DNA of 64,000 bases. Origin: an uncultured Collinsella sp. Its GTDB lineage: Bacteria > Actinomycetota > Coriobacteriia > Coriobacteriales > Coriobacteriaceae. The position numbers were made by a program, and so were the translations under genes. This document shows, in pieces, positions 32,878 to 40,810 of the stretch; positions within the stretch are counted from its first letter, which is position 1; every line of letters begins with the position of its first letter. A model generated the notes under the pieces. It was not told the DNA's origin and ran no database searches. It saw nothing but the letters and a program-made list of their open reading frames with translations. The stretch spans positions 1 to 64,000 of the forward strand of contig CAAEMX010000001.1 in assembly GCA_900757185.1 (NCBI GenBank), read 5' to 3'.

Positions 32878-33861
32878 CTAGTTTCCCTGTGCACCCAAAA
32901 TGCCGTTTTGTAGGGCGTTCCAGGCATCTGTCGCCATGTCTCCCAAGTTCTGCGCGGTATCGCCCAGGTTTTGTGTCGTATCGCCCAGCTCTTGCGCCTT
33001 GTCTCCCAATTCCTGCGCCTTGTTGCTCAGGTCCTCCAGCATGTTGGAGCTCGAGCTGTCGGTGCCGCTTTGGCCGTCGGACGAGTTGCCCGAGCTGTTC
33101 TTGTGCGTAAGTTGAATTTCGAGGTTACCGTTGTCGTTATAGTAGGCAGAAGTAACAACCCAGTTGGCATCGACGACGGGCGTTGAGCCATCATCAGTCA
33201 GGACCACGGCATTCGAAAGATCGGCGCCGCGCGACTTGAGGAGCTTCTTGGCGTTGGACCAGTACTGCCCCGGGATATCGCCCAGCTCTACTGCACCAGC
33301 CTGGGCGACCTCTGTCTGCTCGGCCGTCGTGCTGGTTGTAGCACCTCGCTTGTTGAGCATGCCCGACACGATGGCAAACACAACCGAGAGCGCAAAGAAG
33401 ATCGCCAGCACAATAAGGATCTTCTTGATCACACTCGACGAACGCGACGGCGCCTTTTCCTCGTCCTCACCATACTGCGGAATCGATTTGGGATACTCGC
33501 GATAAGGCTGGCGCGCATACGGATCGCGCGACTCATAACGAGGCTGGGCCTGTGCCGTGCGCGGCATATACGTCGTCTGCTGAGGCTGCGGAATGGGATT
33601 TTCCGGCAGGTTGTTATAAGTGCCTGCCGCCGCATTGTCATACGGGTCCGGCGTCGCATTGCCATACGGGTCCTGCGGTGCATAACCAAACGGATCCCGC
33701 GGTGTATCGCCATAGCCCATAACTCGTGTGGGTTCGGCGGACGCCTGCGTCGCATCGGGGGCAGCATTGCCGGGGTTCGACACAATGCGGGTCGCATCGG
33801 CGCTGCCGCCAGCCTGTGCGGAGCCATATCCGCCCATCACGGTCGTCTTGTCCTGGTCCAT
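32878..33861 (-). CDS. single-pass membrane protein with repeat-rich tail
   Basis: The 327-residue protein has three parts. Residues 1-130 are Pro/Tyr/Gln-rich, with PQDPYGNATPDPYDN-like repeats. A hydrophobic helix spans about 143-165 (IKKILIVLAIFFALSVVFAIV). The outside part has a small alpha-beta domain (GQYWSNAKKLLKSRGADL, ANWVVTSAYYNDNGNLEI) and ends in five or so heptad repeats of the type LGDxAQN or LGDTTQN. The small domain resembles a PASTA-like module. ATG 33861 follows AAAGGAAA. It converges with the CDF gene. A cell-envelope or cell-division role is possible but unproven. Confidence 0.75.
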   Translation of the reverse strand: MDQDKTTVMGGYGSAQAGGSADATRIVSNPGNAAPDATQASAEPTRVMGYGDTPRDPFGYAPQDPYGNATPDPYDNAAAGTYNNLPENPIPQPQQTTYMPRTAQAQPRYESRDPYARQPYREYPKSIPQYGEDEEKAPSRSSSVIKKILIVLAIFFALSVVFAIVSGMLNKRGATTSTTAEQTEVAQAGAVELGDIPGQYWSNAKKLLKSRGADLSNAVVLTDDGSTPVVDANWVVTSAYYNDNGNLEIQLTHKNSSGNSSDGQSGTDSSSSNMLEDLSNKAQELGDKAQELGDTTQNLGDTAQNLGDMATDAWNALQNGILGAQGN

Positions 33862-33971
33862 GCAACGTTTCCTTTCCGTCGCCTGCAAGCATCAAGTTAT
33901 CCATGCATTCTACCCGCGCAAAAGCCTATGATGGGCAAAGCCATCGGTATCTACAAGACAAGTGCGGCTAG

Positions 33972-34009
33972 AACCAAAAGCCCCGCCGGGCCTTGGTGGG
34001 CGCGGCGGG
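33972..34009 (-). terminator. terminator of fhs
   Basis: On the minus strand CCCGCCG and CGGCGGG form a 7-bp GC stem followed by GCTTTTGG. It lies 28 bp past the fhs stop. Confidence 0.8.
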
Positions 34010-34036
34010 ACGGGTAAGCGGCTATAGGCAGTGGGC

Positions 34037-35704
34037 TTAGAACAGGCCGGTGATGTTGCCGTCGTTGTCGACGTCGATGTTCTCGGCCGCGGGAACCTTG
34101 GGCAGGCCCGGCATGGTCAGAACGCTGCCGGTCAGCGCAACCACGAAGTGGGCACCGGCGGAAACCTTGAGCTCGCGCACGGTGATGCGGAAGCCCTCGG
34201 GAGCACCCAGGGCCTTGGCGTTGTCGCTAAAGCTGTACTGGGTCTTGGCGACGCACACCGGTAGGTTACCAAAGCCGTTCTCGCGCAGCTCGGCGAGCTG
34301 ACGCTTGGCCGCCGGGGTAAAGTCGACGCCATCGGCGCGGTAGACCTTGGTCGCAACGGCCTCGAGGGCATCGGCAACATCGGCACCGTCCTCGTAGGCA
34401 AACTTGAGCTCGCTCGGCTGGTCAATCAGGCGCATGACCTCGTCGGCCAGGTCGAGCGCGCCCTCGCCGCCCTTGGCCCAAACCTCGGACAGTTTAACGT
34501 TAACGCCGAGCTTCTGGCACTCGGACTCGATGAGCTCGAGCTCGGCCTCGGTGTCCGTCGGGAAGCGGTTGATGGCGACCACACAGGGCAGACCGTAGAC
34601 ATTCTGGATGTTGTCGACGTGACGCAGCAGGTTGGGCATGCCGGCCTTGAGCGCCTCGAGGTTCTCCTCGTTAAGATCGGCCTTGGCAACACCGCCGTTG
34701 TACTTAAGGGCACGAGCGGTCGCGACAATCACGACGGCGCTGGGACGAACGCCCGTCATGCGACACTTGATGTCGAGGAACTTCTCGGCACCCAGATCGG
34801 CGCCAAAGCCCGCCTCGGTAATCGCGACGTCACCAAAACGCATGGCCATGCGGGTGGCCATGATGGAGTTGCAGCCGTGGGCGATGTTGGCGAAGGGACC
34901 GCCGTGGACAAACGCGGGCGTACCCTCGAGCGTCTGCACCAGGTTGGGCTTGAGCGCGTCCTTAAGCAGCGCGGCCATGGCGCCCTGAGCCTTGAGGTCG
35001 CGGGCGCGGACGGGCTCGCCGGTAAAGCTGTAGCCGACGACGATCTCGCCCAGGCGCTCCTTGAGGTCGTTGATGCTCGTGGACAGGCACAAGATCGCCA
35101 TGACCTCGGAGGCAACAGTGATGTCGAAGCCATCCTCGCGCGGCACGCCCTGGGCCTTGCCGCCAATGCCGTCAATAACGTGGCGCAGCTGGCGGTCATT
35201 CATGTCGACGACGCGCTTCCAGGTGATGCGCTTAACATCGATGCCGAGCTGGTTGCCCTGCTGAATATGGTTGTCGAGCATGGCAGCCAGCAGGTTATTG
35301 GCGGCACCGATAGCATGGAAGTCACCGGTAAAGTGCAGGTTGATGTCTTCCATGGGGATGACCTGAGCCCAACCGCCACCGGCGGCACCGCCCTTTACGC
35401 CAAACACGGGACCAAGCGAAGGCTCACGCAGGGCCACGGCGCTCTTGACGCCGCGACGGCGCAGGCCATCGGCCAGGCCGATGGTCGTGGTGGTCTTGCC
35501 CTCTCCTGCGGGCGTGGGATTGATAGCGGTCACGAGGACAAGCTTGGCCTGGTGATCAGTTGGCTCGTTGAGCAGGGTGTAGTCGACCTTAGCCTTGTCG
35601 AAGCCGTACGGAATCAGATGCTTAACGTCGACGCCGGCGTTCTTGGCCACCTCGGTAATAGGCAGCGGCGTGACAGAACGTGCGATTTCGATGTCAGTAG
35701 GCAT
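34037..35704 (-). CDS. fhs: formate-tetrahydrofolate ligase
   Basis: Fhs joins formate to tetrahydrofolate using ATP to give 10-formyl-tetrahydrofolate. The 555-residue length is typical. The phosphate-binding loop TPAGEGKTTTTIGLADGL lies near residue 62, and conserved blocks include SLGPVFGVKGGAAGGGWAQV, GDFHAIGAANNLLAA and PFANIAHGCNSI. ATG 35704 follows GAAAGGA with six bases spacing. The gene stands alone behind its own terminator, about 144 bp from ruvB. With FolD and FchA it completes the one-carbon tetrahydrofolate branch used by anaerobes. Confidence 0.97.
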   Translation of the reverse strand: MPTDIEIARSVTPLPITEVAKNAGVDVKHLIPYGFDKAKVDYTLLNEPTDHQAKLVLVTAINPTPAGEGKTTTTIGLADGLRRRGVKSAVALREPSLGPVFGVKGGAAGGGWAQVIPMEDINLHFTGDFHAIGAANNLLAAMLDNHIQQGNQLGIDVKRITWKRVVDMNDRQLRHVIDGIGGKAQGVPREDGFDITVASEVMAILCLSTSINDLKERLGEIVVGYSFTGEPVRARDLKAQGAMAALLKDALKPNLVQTLEGTPAFVHGGPFANIAHGCNSIMATRMAMRFGDVAITEAGFGADLGAEKFLDIKCRMTGVRPSAVVIVATARALKYNGGVAKADLNEENLEALKAGMPNLLRHVDNIQNVYGLPCVVAINRFPTDTEAELELIESECQKLGVNVKLSEVWAKGGEGALDLADEVMRLIDQPSELKFAYEDGADVADALEAVATKVYRADGVDFTPAAKRQLAELRENGFGNLPVCVAKTQYSFSDNAKALGAPEGFRITVRELKVSAGAHFVVALTGSVLTMPGLPKVPAAENIDVDNDGNITGLF

Positions 35705-35848
35705 GGGCGGTCCTTTCGTTACCGAATGAGAAAAAGACCAATCCAGCATAGCACGCGCGCGCAATAGTAAAGCACCCGTAACCGACAAACGGCGATATGT
35801 TTACCCAATGTCCAGCGATAGCCTAACAGCCCGCCAAAACAAAGCGCC

Positions 35849-36916
35849 CTAAACGGTAGGTTCAATCCCCAAGTGTTCAAAGGTGCGCAAGGTTGCCTGA
35901 CGGCCCTGGGGCGTGCGGATCATCAAGCCGCACTGCAGCAGATAAGGCTCATAGACATCCTCGAGCGTTCCCGGGTCCTCGCCCACCGCGCTGGCAAGCG
36001 TCGTCAGGCCCACGGCACGTCCGGAGAACGTCTTGGCAAGCGTCTCCAAGATGCGGATATCCATCCAGTCCAGACCAAGCTCATCGATCTCAAAGAACTC
36101 GAGCGCCTGACGGCAGATATCGAGCTCGATGGGACCGTTACCGCGCACTTGCGCATAGTCGCGCACGCGTTTGAGCAGACGGTTGGCGAGACGCGGCGTA
36201 CCACGCGAGCGTGAGCCGATCTCGAGCGCGCTGGGATGGTCGATCGTCACGCCCAGGATGGTTGCCGAGCGCGTCACGATCTGGGCGAGCTCCTCGACGG
36301 TGTAGTAATCCAAGCGATACGAGATGCCAAAGCGATCGCGTAGCGGGCCCGTGAGCATGCCCGAACGGGTCGTGGCCGCCACCAGCGTAAACTTGGGAAT
36401 ATCCAAGCGAATCGAGCGCGCCGCCGGACCCTTACCGATCACGATATCGAGCGCAAAGTCCTCCATCGCGGGATACAGAACTTCCTCAACCGAACGGTTC
36501 AGGCGGTGAATCTCGTCGATAAACAGTACGTCACCCGGCTGCAAGTTAGTCAGGATGGCCGCGAGGTCACCGGTGCGCGCGATGGCCGGGCCGCTCGTCG
36601 TCTTGATCTGAGCGCCCAGCTCGTTGGCGATAACCGTGGCCAGCGTAGTCTTGCCCAGACCCGGAGGGCCCGAGAAGATCACGTGGTCGAGCGTCTCGCC
36701 GCGGCTCTGCGCGGCCTCGATCAGCACGCGCAGGCTCTGCTTGATATGCTCCTGGCCGCAGTAGTCATCCAGGCGCTGGGGGCGCAAGGTACGGTCGACA
36801 TCGAGGTCCTCGGGCGTCAGCTCCGAGCCCACCATGCGCTCGCCATGCGCCATGGATGCCGCCGGCGAGTTGCCGGGCGTCGCCCACAGGTCCTGAGAGT
36901 CATCGGCTTCCCACAT
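35849..36916 (-). CDS. ruvB: Holliday junction branch-migration ATPase RuvB
   Basis: RuvB is the hexameric motor that, with RuvA, migrates Holliday junctions. Walker A is SGPPGLGKTTLA, Walker B is LFIDEIHRL, sensor 1 lies in LVAATTRSGML, and the arginine finger region LRDRFGIS is present. A winged helix follows at the C terminus (SGRAVGLTTLASAVGEDPGTLEDVYEPYL). ATG 36916 overlaps the ruvA stop as TGATG, so translation is coupled. It is the last gene of the ruvCAB set. Confidence 0.98.
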   Translation of the reverse strand: MWEADDSQDLWATPGNSPAASMAHGERMVGSELTPEDLDVDRTLRPQRLDDYCGQEHIKQSLRVLIEAAQSRGETLDHVIFSGPPGLGKTTLATVIANELGAQIKTTSGPAIARTGDLAAILTNLQPGDVLFIDEIHRLNRSVEEVLYPAMEDFALDIVIGKGPAARSIRLDIPKFTLVAATTRSGMLTGPLRDRFGISYRLDYYTVEELAQIVTRSATILGVTIDHPSALEIGSRSRGTPRLANRLLKRVRDYAQVRGNGPIELDICRQALEFFEIDELGLDWMDIRILETLAKTFSGRAVGLTTLASAVGEDPGTLEDVYEPYLLQCGLMIRTPQGRQATLRTFEHLGIEPTV

Positions 36917-37536
36917 CACGCATCCATTCCAAGTCGCTTAAGCGCCGCGCCGAGCAGATCCTCGACACGCATATTCTGCCCATCATACCCGCTCAGGGCA
37001 ACATCGGTCTCCTGCGGGCTAAAGCCCATGGAAAGGAGCGCCGCACGGGCGTCATCGATGGCCGAGGGAGCGGCAGCGGGCACGGGCATCGAAACCTGAC
37101 CGGGAATCACATCGACCGGCACAAAGCCCTTGTCCTTGGCAAAGGTGCTCTTGAGCTCCAGGATCAGACGCTGCGCGGTCTTTTTGCCTACACCGGGAAC
37201 CTTGGCCATGCCCTTGTCGTCCTCGGCCATCACCAGGGAATACAGTTGGCCCACGGTATAGGTGGAGAGCACGGCGAGCGCCAGGCGCGGACCGACACCC
37301 GAGACGGACACGAGCCGATCAAACATCGTGCGCTCGTCCTTGGAGGCAAAGCCAAAGAGCGTCATGGCGTCCTCGCGCACCTGCATACGGGTATAGAGGC
37401 GCACCTCGCCGCCGGACGTAGGCAGCGTGGCGGCAGTGCTGCCCGAAATACCGAGCTCAAAGCCCACGCCCGACACATCGACGACGGCCGAGCTCATCGT
37501 GGCCTCGACAAGCGTTCCATGGAGCTGGGAAATCAT
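36916..37536 (-). CDS. ruvA: Holliday junction recognition protein RuvA
   Basis: RuvA binds the four-way junction and loads RuvB. The 206-residue protein has the N-terminal OB domain (MISQLHGTLVE to LYTRMQVREDAMTLFGF), two helix-hairpin-helix motifs (VSGVGPRLALAVLS and VPGVGKKTAQRLILEL) and a short C-terminal RuvB-contact domain. Its start overlaps the ruvC stop by one base (TGATG) and its stop overlaps the ruvB start the same way. Confidence 0.97.
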   Translation of the reverse strand: MISQLHGTLVEATMSSAVVDVSGVGFELGISGSTAATLPTSGGEVRLYTRMQVREDAMTLFGFASKDERTMFDRLVSVSGVGPRLALAVLSTYTVGQLYSLVMAEDDKGMAKVPGVGKKTAQRLILELKSTFAKDKGFVPVDVIPGQVSMPVPAAAPSAIDDARAALLSMGFSPQETDVALSGYDGQNMRVEDLLGAALKRLGMDA

Positions 37537-38057
37537 CAGTATCCGGTTCCTCTCTGTTGATAGAACTCGCCGCCGGTAAGCGCCCGGGTGCGGCTGAGGT
37601 TAACGTGGCAGATGGCGCAGGCCAGGGCATCGGCGGCATGGTCGGGATGCGGGTCGTGATCGAGCTGTGTGAGCGTACGCACCATGTAGGCGACCTGCCG
37701 CTTATCTGCGGCACCGGTGCCTACTACAGCCTGCTTGATCTGCATAGGCGTGTATTCGCCAATCTCGAGCGCGCACTCCGAAAGCGCCACGAGCGCAGCA
37801 CCGCGGGCATGCGCCGTAGGGATGGCCGAGCGGACGTTGGCGCCAAAGTAGATACTCTCGATAGCAGCGGTATCGGGTTGATAACGCTCCACGACACCCT
37901 TGAGGTCGCGGGCGATATGCGACAGGCGCACCGCGAGCGGGCTGCCCGCGCTGGTCTCGATACAACCGTAGGCGCGACAGCGAACCTCGCCGCGCCGCTC
38001 CTCGATAATCCCCCAACCCGTATGGGCCAAACCAGGGTCGATACCCAAAATGACCAA
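37536..38057 (-). CDS. ruvC: Holliday junction resolvase RuvC
   Basis: RuvC cuts Holliday junctions symmetrically. Four acidic active-site residues are visible: GIDPG near the N terminus, AIESIYFG near residue 65, and HPDHAADALACAICH near residue 140 with its two Asp residues. The start is best placed at TTG 38057, which has GGGGAGG five bases upstream and gives MVILGIDPG; a GTG seven codons earlier lacks a site. A LexA-type SOS box is centred about 60 bp upstream, so the ruvCAB operon is probably DNA-damage induced. Confidence 0.96.
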   Translation of the reverse strand: MVILGIDPGLAHTGWGIIEERRGEVRCRAYGCIETSAGSPLAVRLSHIARDLKGVVERYQPDTAAIESIYFGANVRSAIPTAHARGAALVALSECALEIGEYTPMQIKQAVVGTGAADKRQVAYMVRTLTQLDHDPHPDHAADALACAICHVNLSRTRALTGGEFYQQRGTGY

Positions 38058-38112
38058 GCCAACCTCCCCTCGCCACAAGCACGGCGCGAGACAAGACCCC
38101 GCGCACTATTCA

Positions 38113-38126
38113 CGAACGTCTGTTCT
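38113..38126. promoter_or_regulatory. LexA (SOS) box upstream of ruvCAB
   Basis: CGAACGTCTGTTCT matches the Gram-positive LexA/DinR operator CGAAC-N4-GTTC and its T end. It lies 56 bp before the ruvC start and just upstream of a possible minus-strand -10 (TATTCT region). Confidence 0.7.
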
Positions 38127-38194
38127 AGAATAACACAACGGGGCCGTGATGCTTAGTTGAAGTATCGGGGTTGGGAGTGAATCCCATCCCATAG

Positions 38195-40180
38195 TTAGTT
38201 TTGGCTGAAGAACGGAAACTGCCTCGGATCAACCGGCGGTTGCGGCATCGGCGTGCCTTGGGGCCCACCCTGCGGTCCGCCCTGGCCGCCCATCATCTTT
38301 TCGATGGCGTCCTGGACCTCGCCCTCAAACTTTTTCATGCCCTCATGCAGGCGACGCTGGCCATCCTCGGAGCGCAGCTCCTCCATCTGCTCGGGCGAAA
38401 TACCCAACAGGTCACCCAGTATGCCCATCATCTCGCCACGCATGCGCTCGCTTGTATCCTCGTCGGCAAAGCGGTTCACCTCGGCGCGCGCCAGCGCATC
38501 GACCGTCATGCGTTCCTTGCCGCTCAGCCCCAAGTCGGACCATGCAAGCATGTACGGCCAGGCGCGCTCGACAAACGAACGGGCCGAGACAATCGGCGCC
38601 GTCGGCAGCATGCGGCGGGCGGCCTCGCCCTGACGCACGAGCATCAGCAGCAGCGAGCAAGCCTCGGGCTTGCCGGCGGCCATGGGGATGTCGTCGAAGG
38701 GTCGGTTGCGGTCCACGTGCGACTCAAGTGTGCCATCGACCTCGCCCGGCTCGAGCCCACCGAGCAGCTGCGCCGCGCGATCGAGCATGTCGACCGGACC
38801 GTCGAGCGTCGAGAGCGCCCGCGCCAGCACGCGCTCCATGCAATCTTCCACCGCGTTGAGCGTCACGAGCTCCTGCGGCACCACGGCAGACGTGCGGTTG
38901 CGCACGCGCGCCACAAACTCGAGGGTCGATAGATACACATCGCCAAAGGGCGCGTAATCGCCCTGGTAGCCACCGCAAAGCGCCGGTGCCGCCAACGCAT
39001 ACTCGGTCTTGGAAAGTGGGCTCAGAGCCATCGCGCCCAGCTCGAGCGCTGTGTCCTCCAACATGAGGCCCAGTGTGCGCGAACGCAGGCGCTCGGCATC
39101 GCCCGCCGACACATCGCGGTCAAGTACGCGCGCCGCATCCGGCGCATCGCGCTCAACCGTGCGAATATGCAGGCGCTCGGCAATCGCGCGAACGGCGGCG
39201 CAGCGGGTGGCCTCGGCCTCCTCCTGCGCCGGCGTAAAGATGCGGTTGCGGTCCAACACCAGGCCGATCACATTGCGCGAGCCCAATGCATCGACAGCCA
39301 GCGCCGCAAGCAAAGACGACGGCAGATCGCCCTCGAGCGCCACCACGGCACGCGACGTACCATGGGCACGGGCGTTATCGCGCACAGCGAGCACCAGCGC
39401 CTGCCACAACCACTCCTCGGAACGAAACTCGGGCAGCTCGTGGTCCTCCAGGGCATCGAGCATCACACCGCGCTGAATCTCCTGAACCAGCAGGCTCTCC
39501 TCAAAGCACGGCGCCTGGGCCACCACGCGCCCGCAGTCGTCGAGTACAAACGACCCGCCGGTATACACCGACTCGTCATAGGCACCGACCGGCGCCATGC
39601 AGGCAAACCATACGCTGCGCTTAGATGCGATCTTGCGATAGGCTCCGCTGCGCACGGCGGCGATCGCGGCGGTCTCGCGGTCGGTCATATCAAACGCGTT
39701 GAACTGAAAATAGGCGATGAGGTCGACGCCGGTCGGCAGCATCTCGAGCTCGCGGTCCAAGTCGAAGATCACGGCGATACGCACGCCGTCCACGTCGAAG
39801 ACCGGCGGCGCCCAACGGGCATCGCCGTTCCCACCGCGCTGCAGGGCAATGCTCGAACGGGCCGGCACCACATGGCCGTCCTTGAGCATCATATAGTCGA
39901 GCAAGGGCTGGCCCTCAAACGAAACCGCCGCGGGCACGATGCAGATCATATCGAGTTCTTGGATACGCTCGGCGACACCGGTCAGGCCTGTCAGCATGTC
40001 ATGCTCAAAGTCGGCAGCGCCCACCAGGCCGCCGGGCAGGGCACCCATAAAGAGCGGAGCCGGGACGCACAGCACGCGCGCCCCGCGCTCGTGGGCCAAA
40101 CGGGCCTGGTCCTCGATGCGACCGCAAATGCCCTCAATATCACCCAGGCGCATATCGATCTGTGCAAGTGCGAGCTTCAT
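38195..40180 (-). CDS. NAD synthetase-like protein with degenerate glutaminase and synthetase sites
   Basis: The 661-residue protein follows the two-domain plan of glutamine-dependent NAD synthetase: an N-terminal nitrilase-like domain (MKLALAQIDMRLGD; GGSFVLDDCGRVVAQAPCFEE) and a C-terminal synthetase domain (SPLSKTEYALAAPALCGGY, APFGDVYLSTLEFVARVRN). Key residues are altered. The nitrilase Glu site reads VPAPLFMG where PEL is expected, the Cys site reads AVIFDLDRE where ICEDxW is expected, and the SGGxDS phosphate loop reads EGDLPSS. It is probably a pseudoenzyme or has a new activity. The C terminus adds a Gly/Pro/Gln-rich tail. ATG 40180 follows GGAAAGG. Downstream of it is the end of the ruvC promoter region. 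Confidence 0.8.
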   Translation of the reverse strand: MKLALAQIDMRLGDIEGICGRIEDQARLAHERGARVLCVPAPLFMGALPGGLVGAADFEHDMLTGLTGVAERIQELDMICIVPAAVSFEGQPLLDYMMLKDGHVVPARSSIALQRGGNGDARWAPPVFDVDGVRIAVIFDLDRELEMLPTGVDLIAYFQFNAFDMTDRETAAIAAVRSGAYRKIASKRSVWFACMAPVGAYDESVYTGGSFVLDDCGRVVAQAPCFEESLLVQEIQRGVMLDALEDHELPEFRSEEWLWQALVLAVRDNARAHGTSRAVVALEGDLPSSLLAALAVDALGSRNVIGLVLDRNRIFTPAQEEAEATRCAAVRAIAERLHIRTVERDAPDAARVLDRDVSAGDAERLRSRTLGLMLEDTALELGAMALSPLSKTEYALAAPALCGGYQGDYAPFGDVYLSTLEFVARVRNRTSAVVPQELVTLNAVEDCMERVLARALSTLDGPVDMLDRAAQLLGGLEPGEVDGTLESHVDRNRPFDDIPMAAGKPEACSLLLMLVRQGEAARRMLPTAPIVSARSFVERAWPYMLAWSDLGLSGKERMTVDALARAEVNRFADEDTSERMRGEMMGILGDLLGISPEQMEELRSEDGQRRLHEGMKKFEGEVQDAIEKMMGGQGGPQGGPQGTPMPQPPVDPRQFPFFSQN

Positions 40181-40297
40181 GGCTAAGGCCTTTCCGTCGT
40201 AAACCATCGTTGTCGTAGTAAAAGCGCCGGCCGCATGATGCAGTCGGCGCTCGCATGTGCATATGCTAGCTATGATACCCCGAGCGGGGACGCGCTC

Positions 40298-40660
40298 CTA
40301 GAACGTCGCGGACCACAGCCCATGCAGGTTGCAATAGGCATAGACGGTACCGGTCTTGGAGCCGCCGGCAAAAAACGTCGCGGGCTTCATGCCGGGCTCA
40401 AGGTAATGGACCTCCAGACGGCCCTCGGCCTCAAGGGCGATCCACTCGATATAGTGCTCGGGCACCATAGGGTGCTCGACCGAGCCCACGCGTGCACGGA
40501 TCACGTGACCGTCGCGCTCGCTCTCAACGACCGGCACGTGCTTCTCGTGCGCTGCGTCCTCGGTATTCGCGGTCAGCTCCGTGCAGCCGGCAGGGGTCGC
40601 AACGTCGTTGCCAAGAGCGGCAATGAGCTTGCCGTCGGGGTCCTTAAAGAATTTCGCCAT
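40298..40660 (-). CDS. superoxide reductase (desulfoferrodoxin/neelaredoxin family)
   Basis: Reduces superoxide to hydrogen peroxide at a mononuclear iron site, a common defence in anaerobes. The 120-residue protein keeps the iron ligands EKHVPVVE, HPMVPEHYIEWI and YCNLHGLW. It lacks the N-terminal Cys4 rubredoxin-like domain, so it is the short neelaredoxin-type (class II) form. ATG 40660 has AAAGGAGA five bases upstream; a longer in-frame extension has no site. It sits between the NAD-synthetase-like and SNF2 genes. Confidence 0.93.
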   Translation of the reverse strand: MAKFFKDPDGKLIAALGNDVATPAGCTELTANTEDAAHEKHVPVVESERDGHVIRARVGSVEHPMVPEHYIEWIALEAEGRLEVHYLEPGMKPATFFAGGSKTGTVYAYCNLHGLWSATF

Positions 40661-40810
40661 GATGTTCTCCTTTGCTGGTGTGCCAATGTTCTTGATGGTT
40701 CTTATGCCCAAAGGCAGACAAACCATCCACGGCATTGCAAATGAACACATAACGGGCGGGAACGATGGGACAGCGTGTGCCATCCGCCCTGACGGCCCCA
40801 CCCGAGCGGG

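Noticed and set aside
35705..35848. Tetrahydrofolate riboswitch before fhs
   Set aside because: No match to the conserved THF aptamer core was found in the leader by eye.
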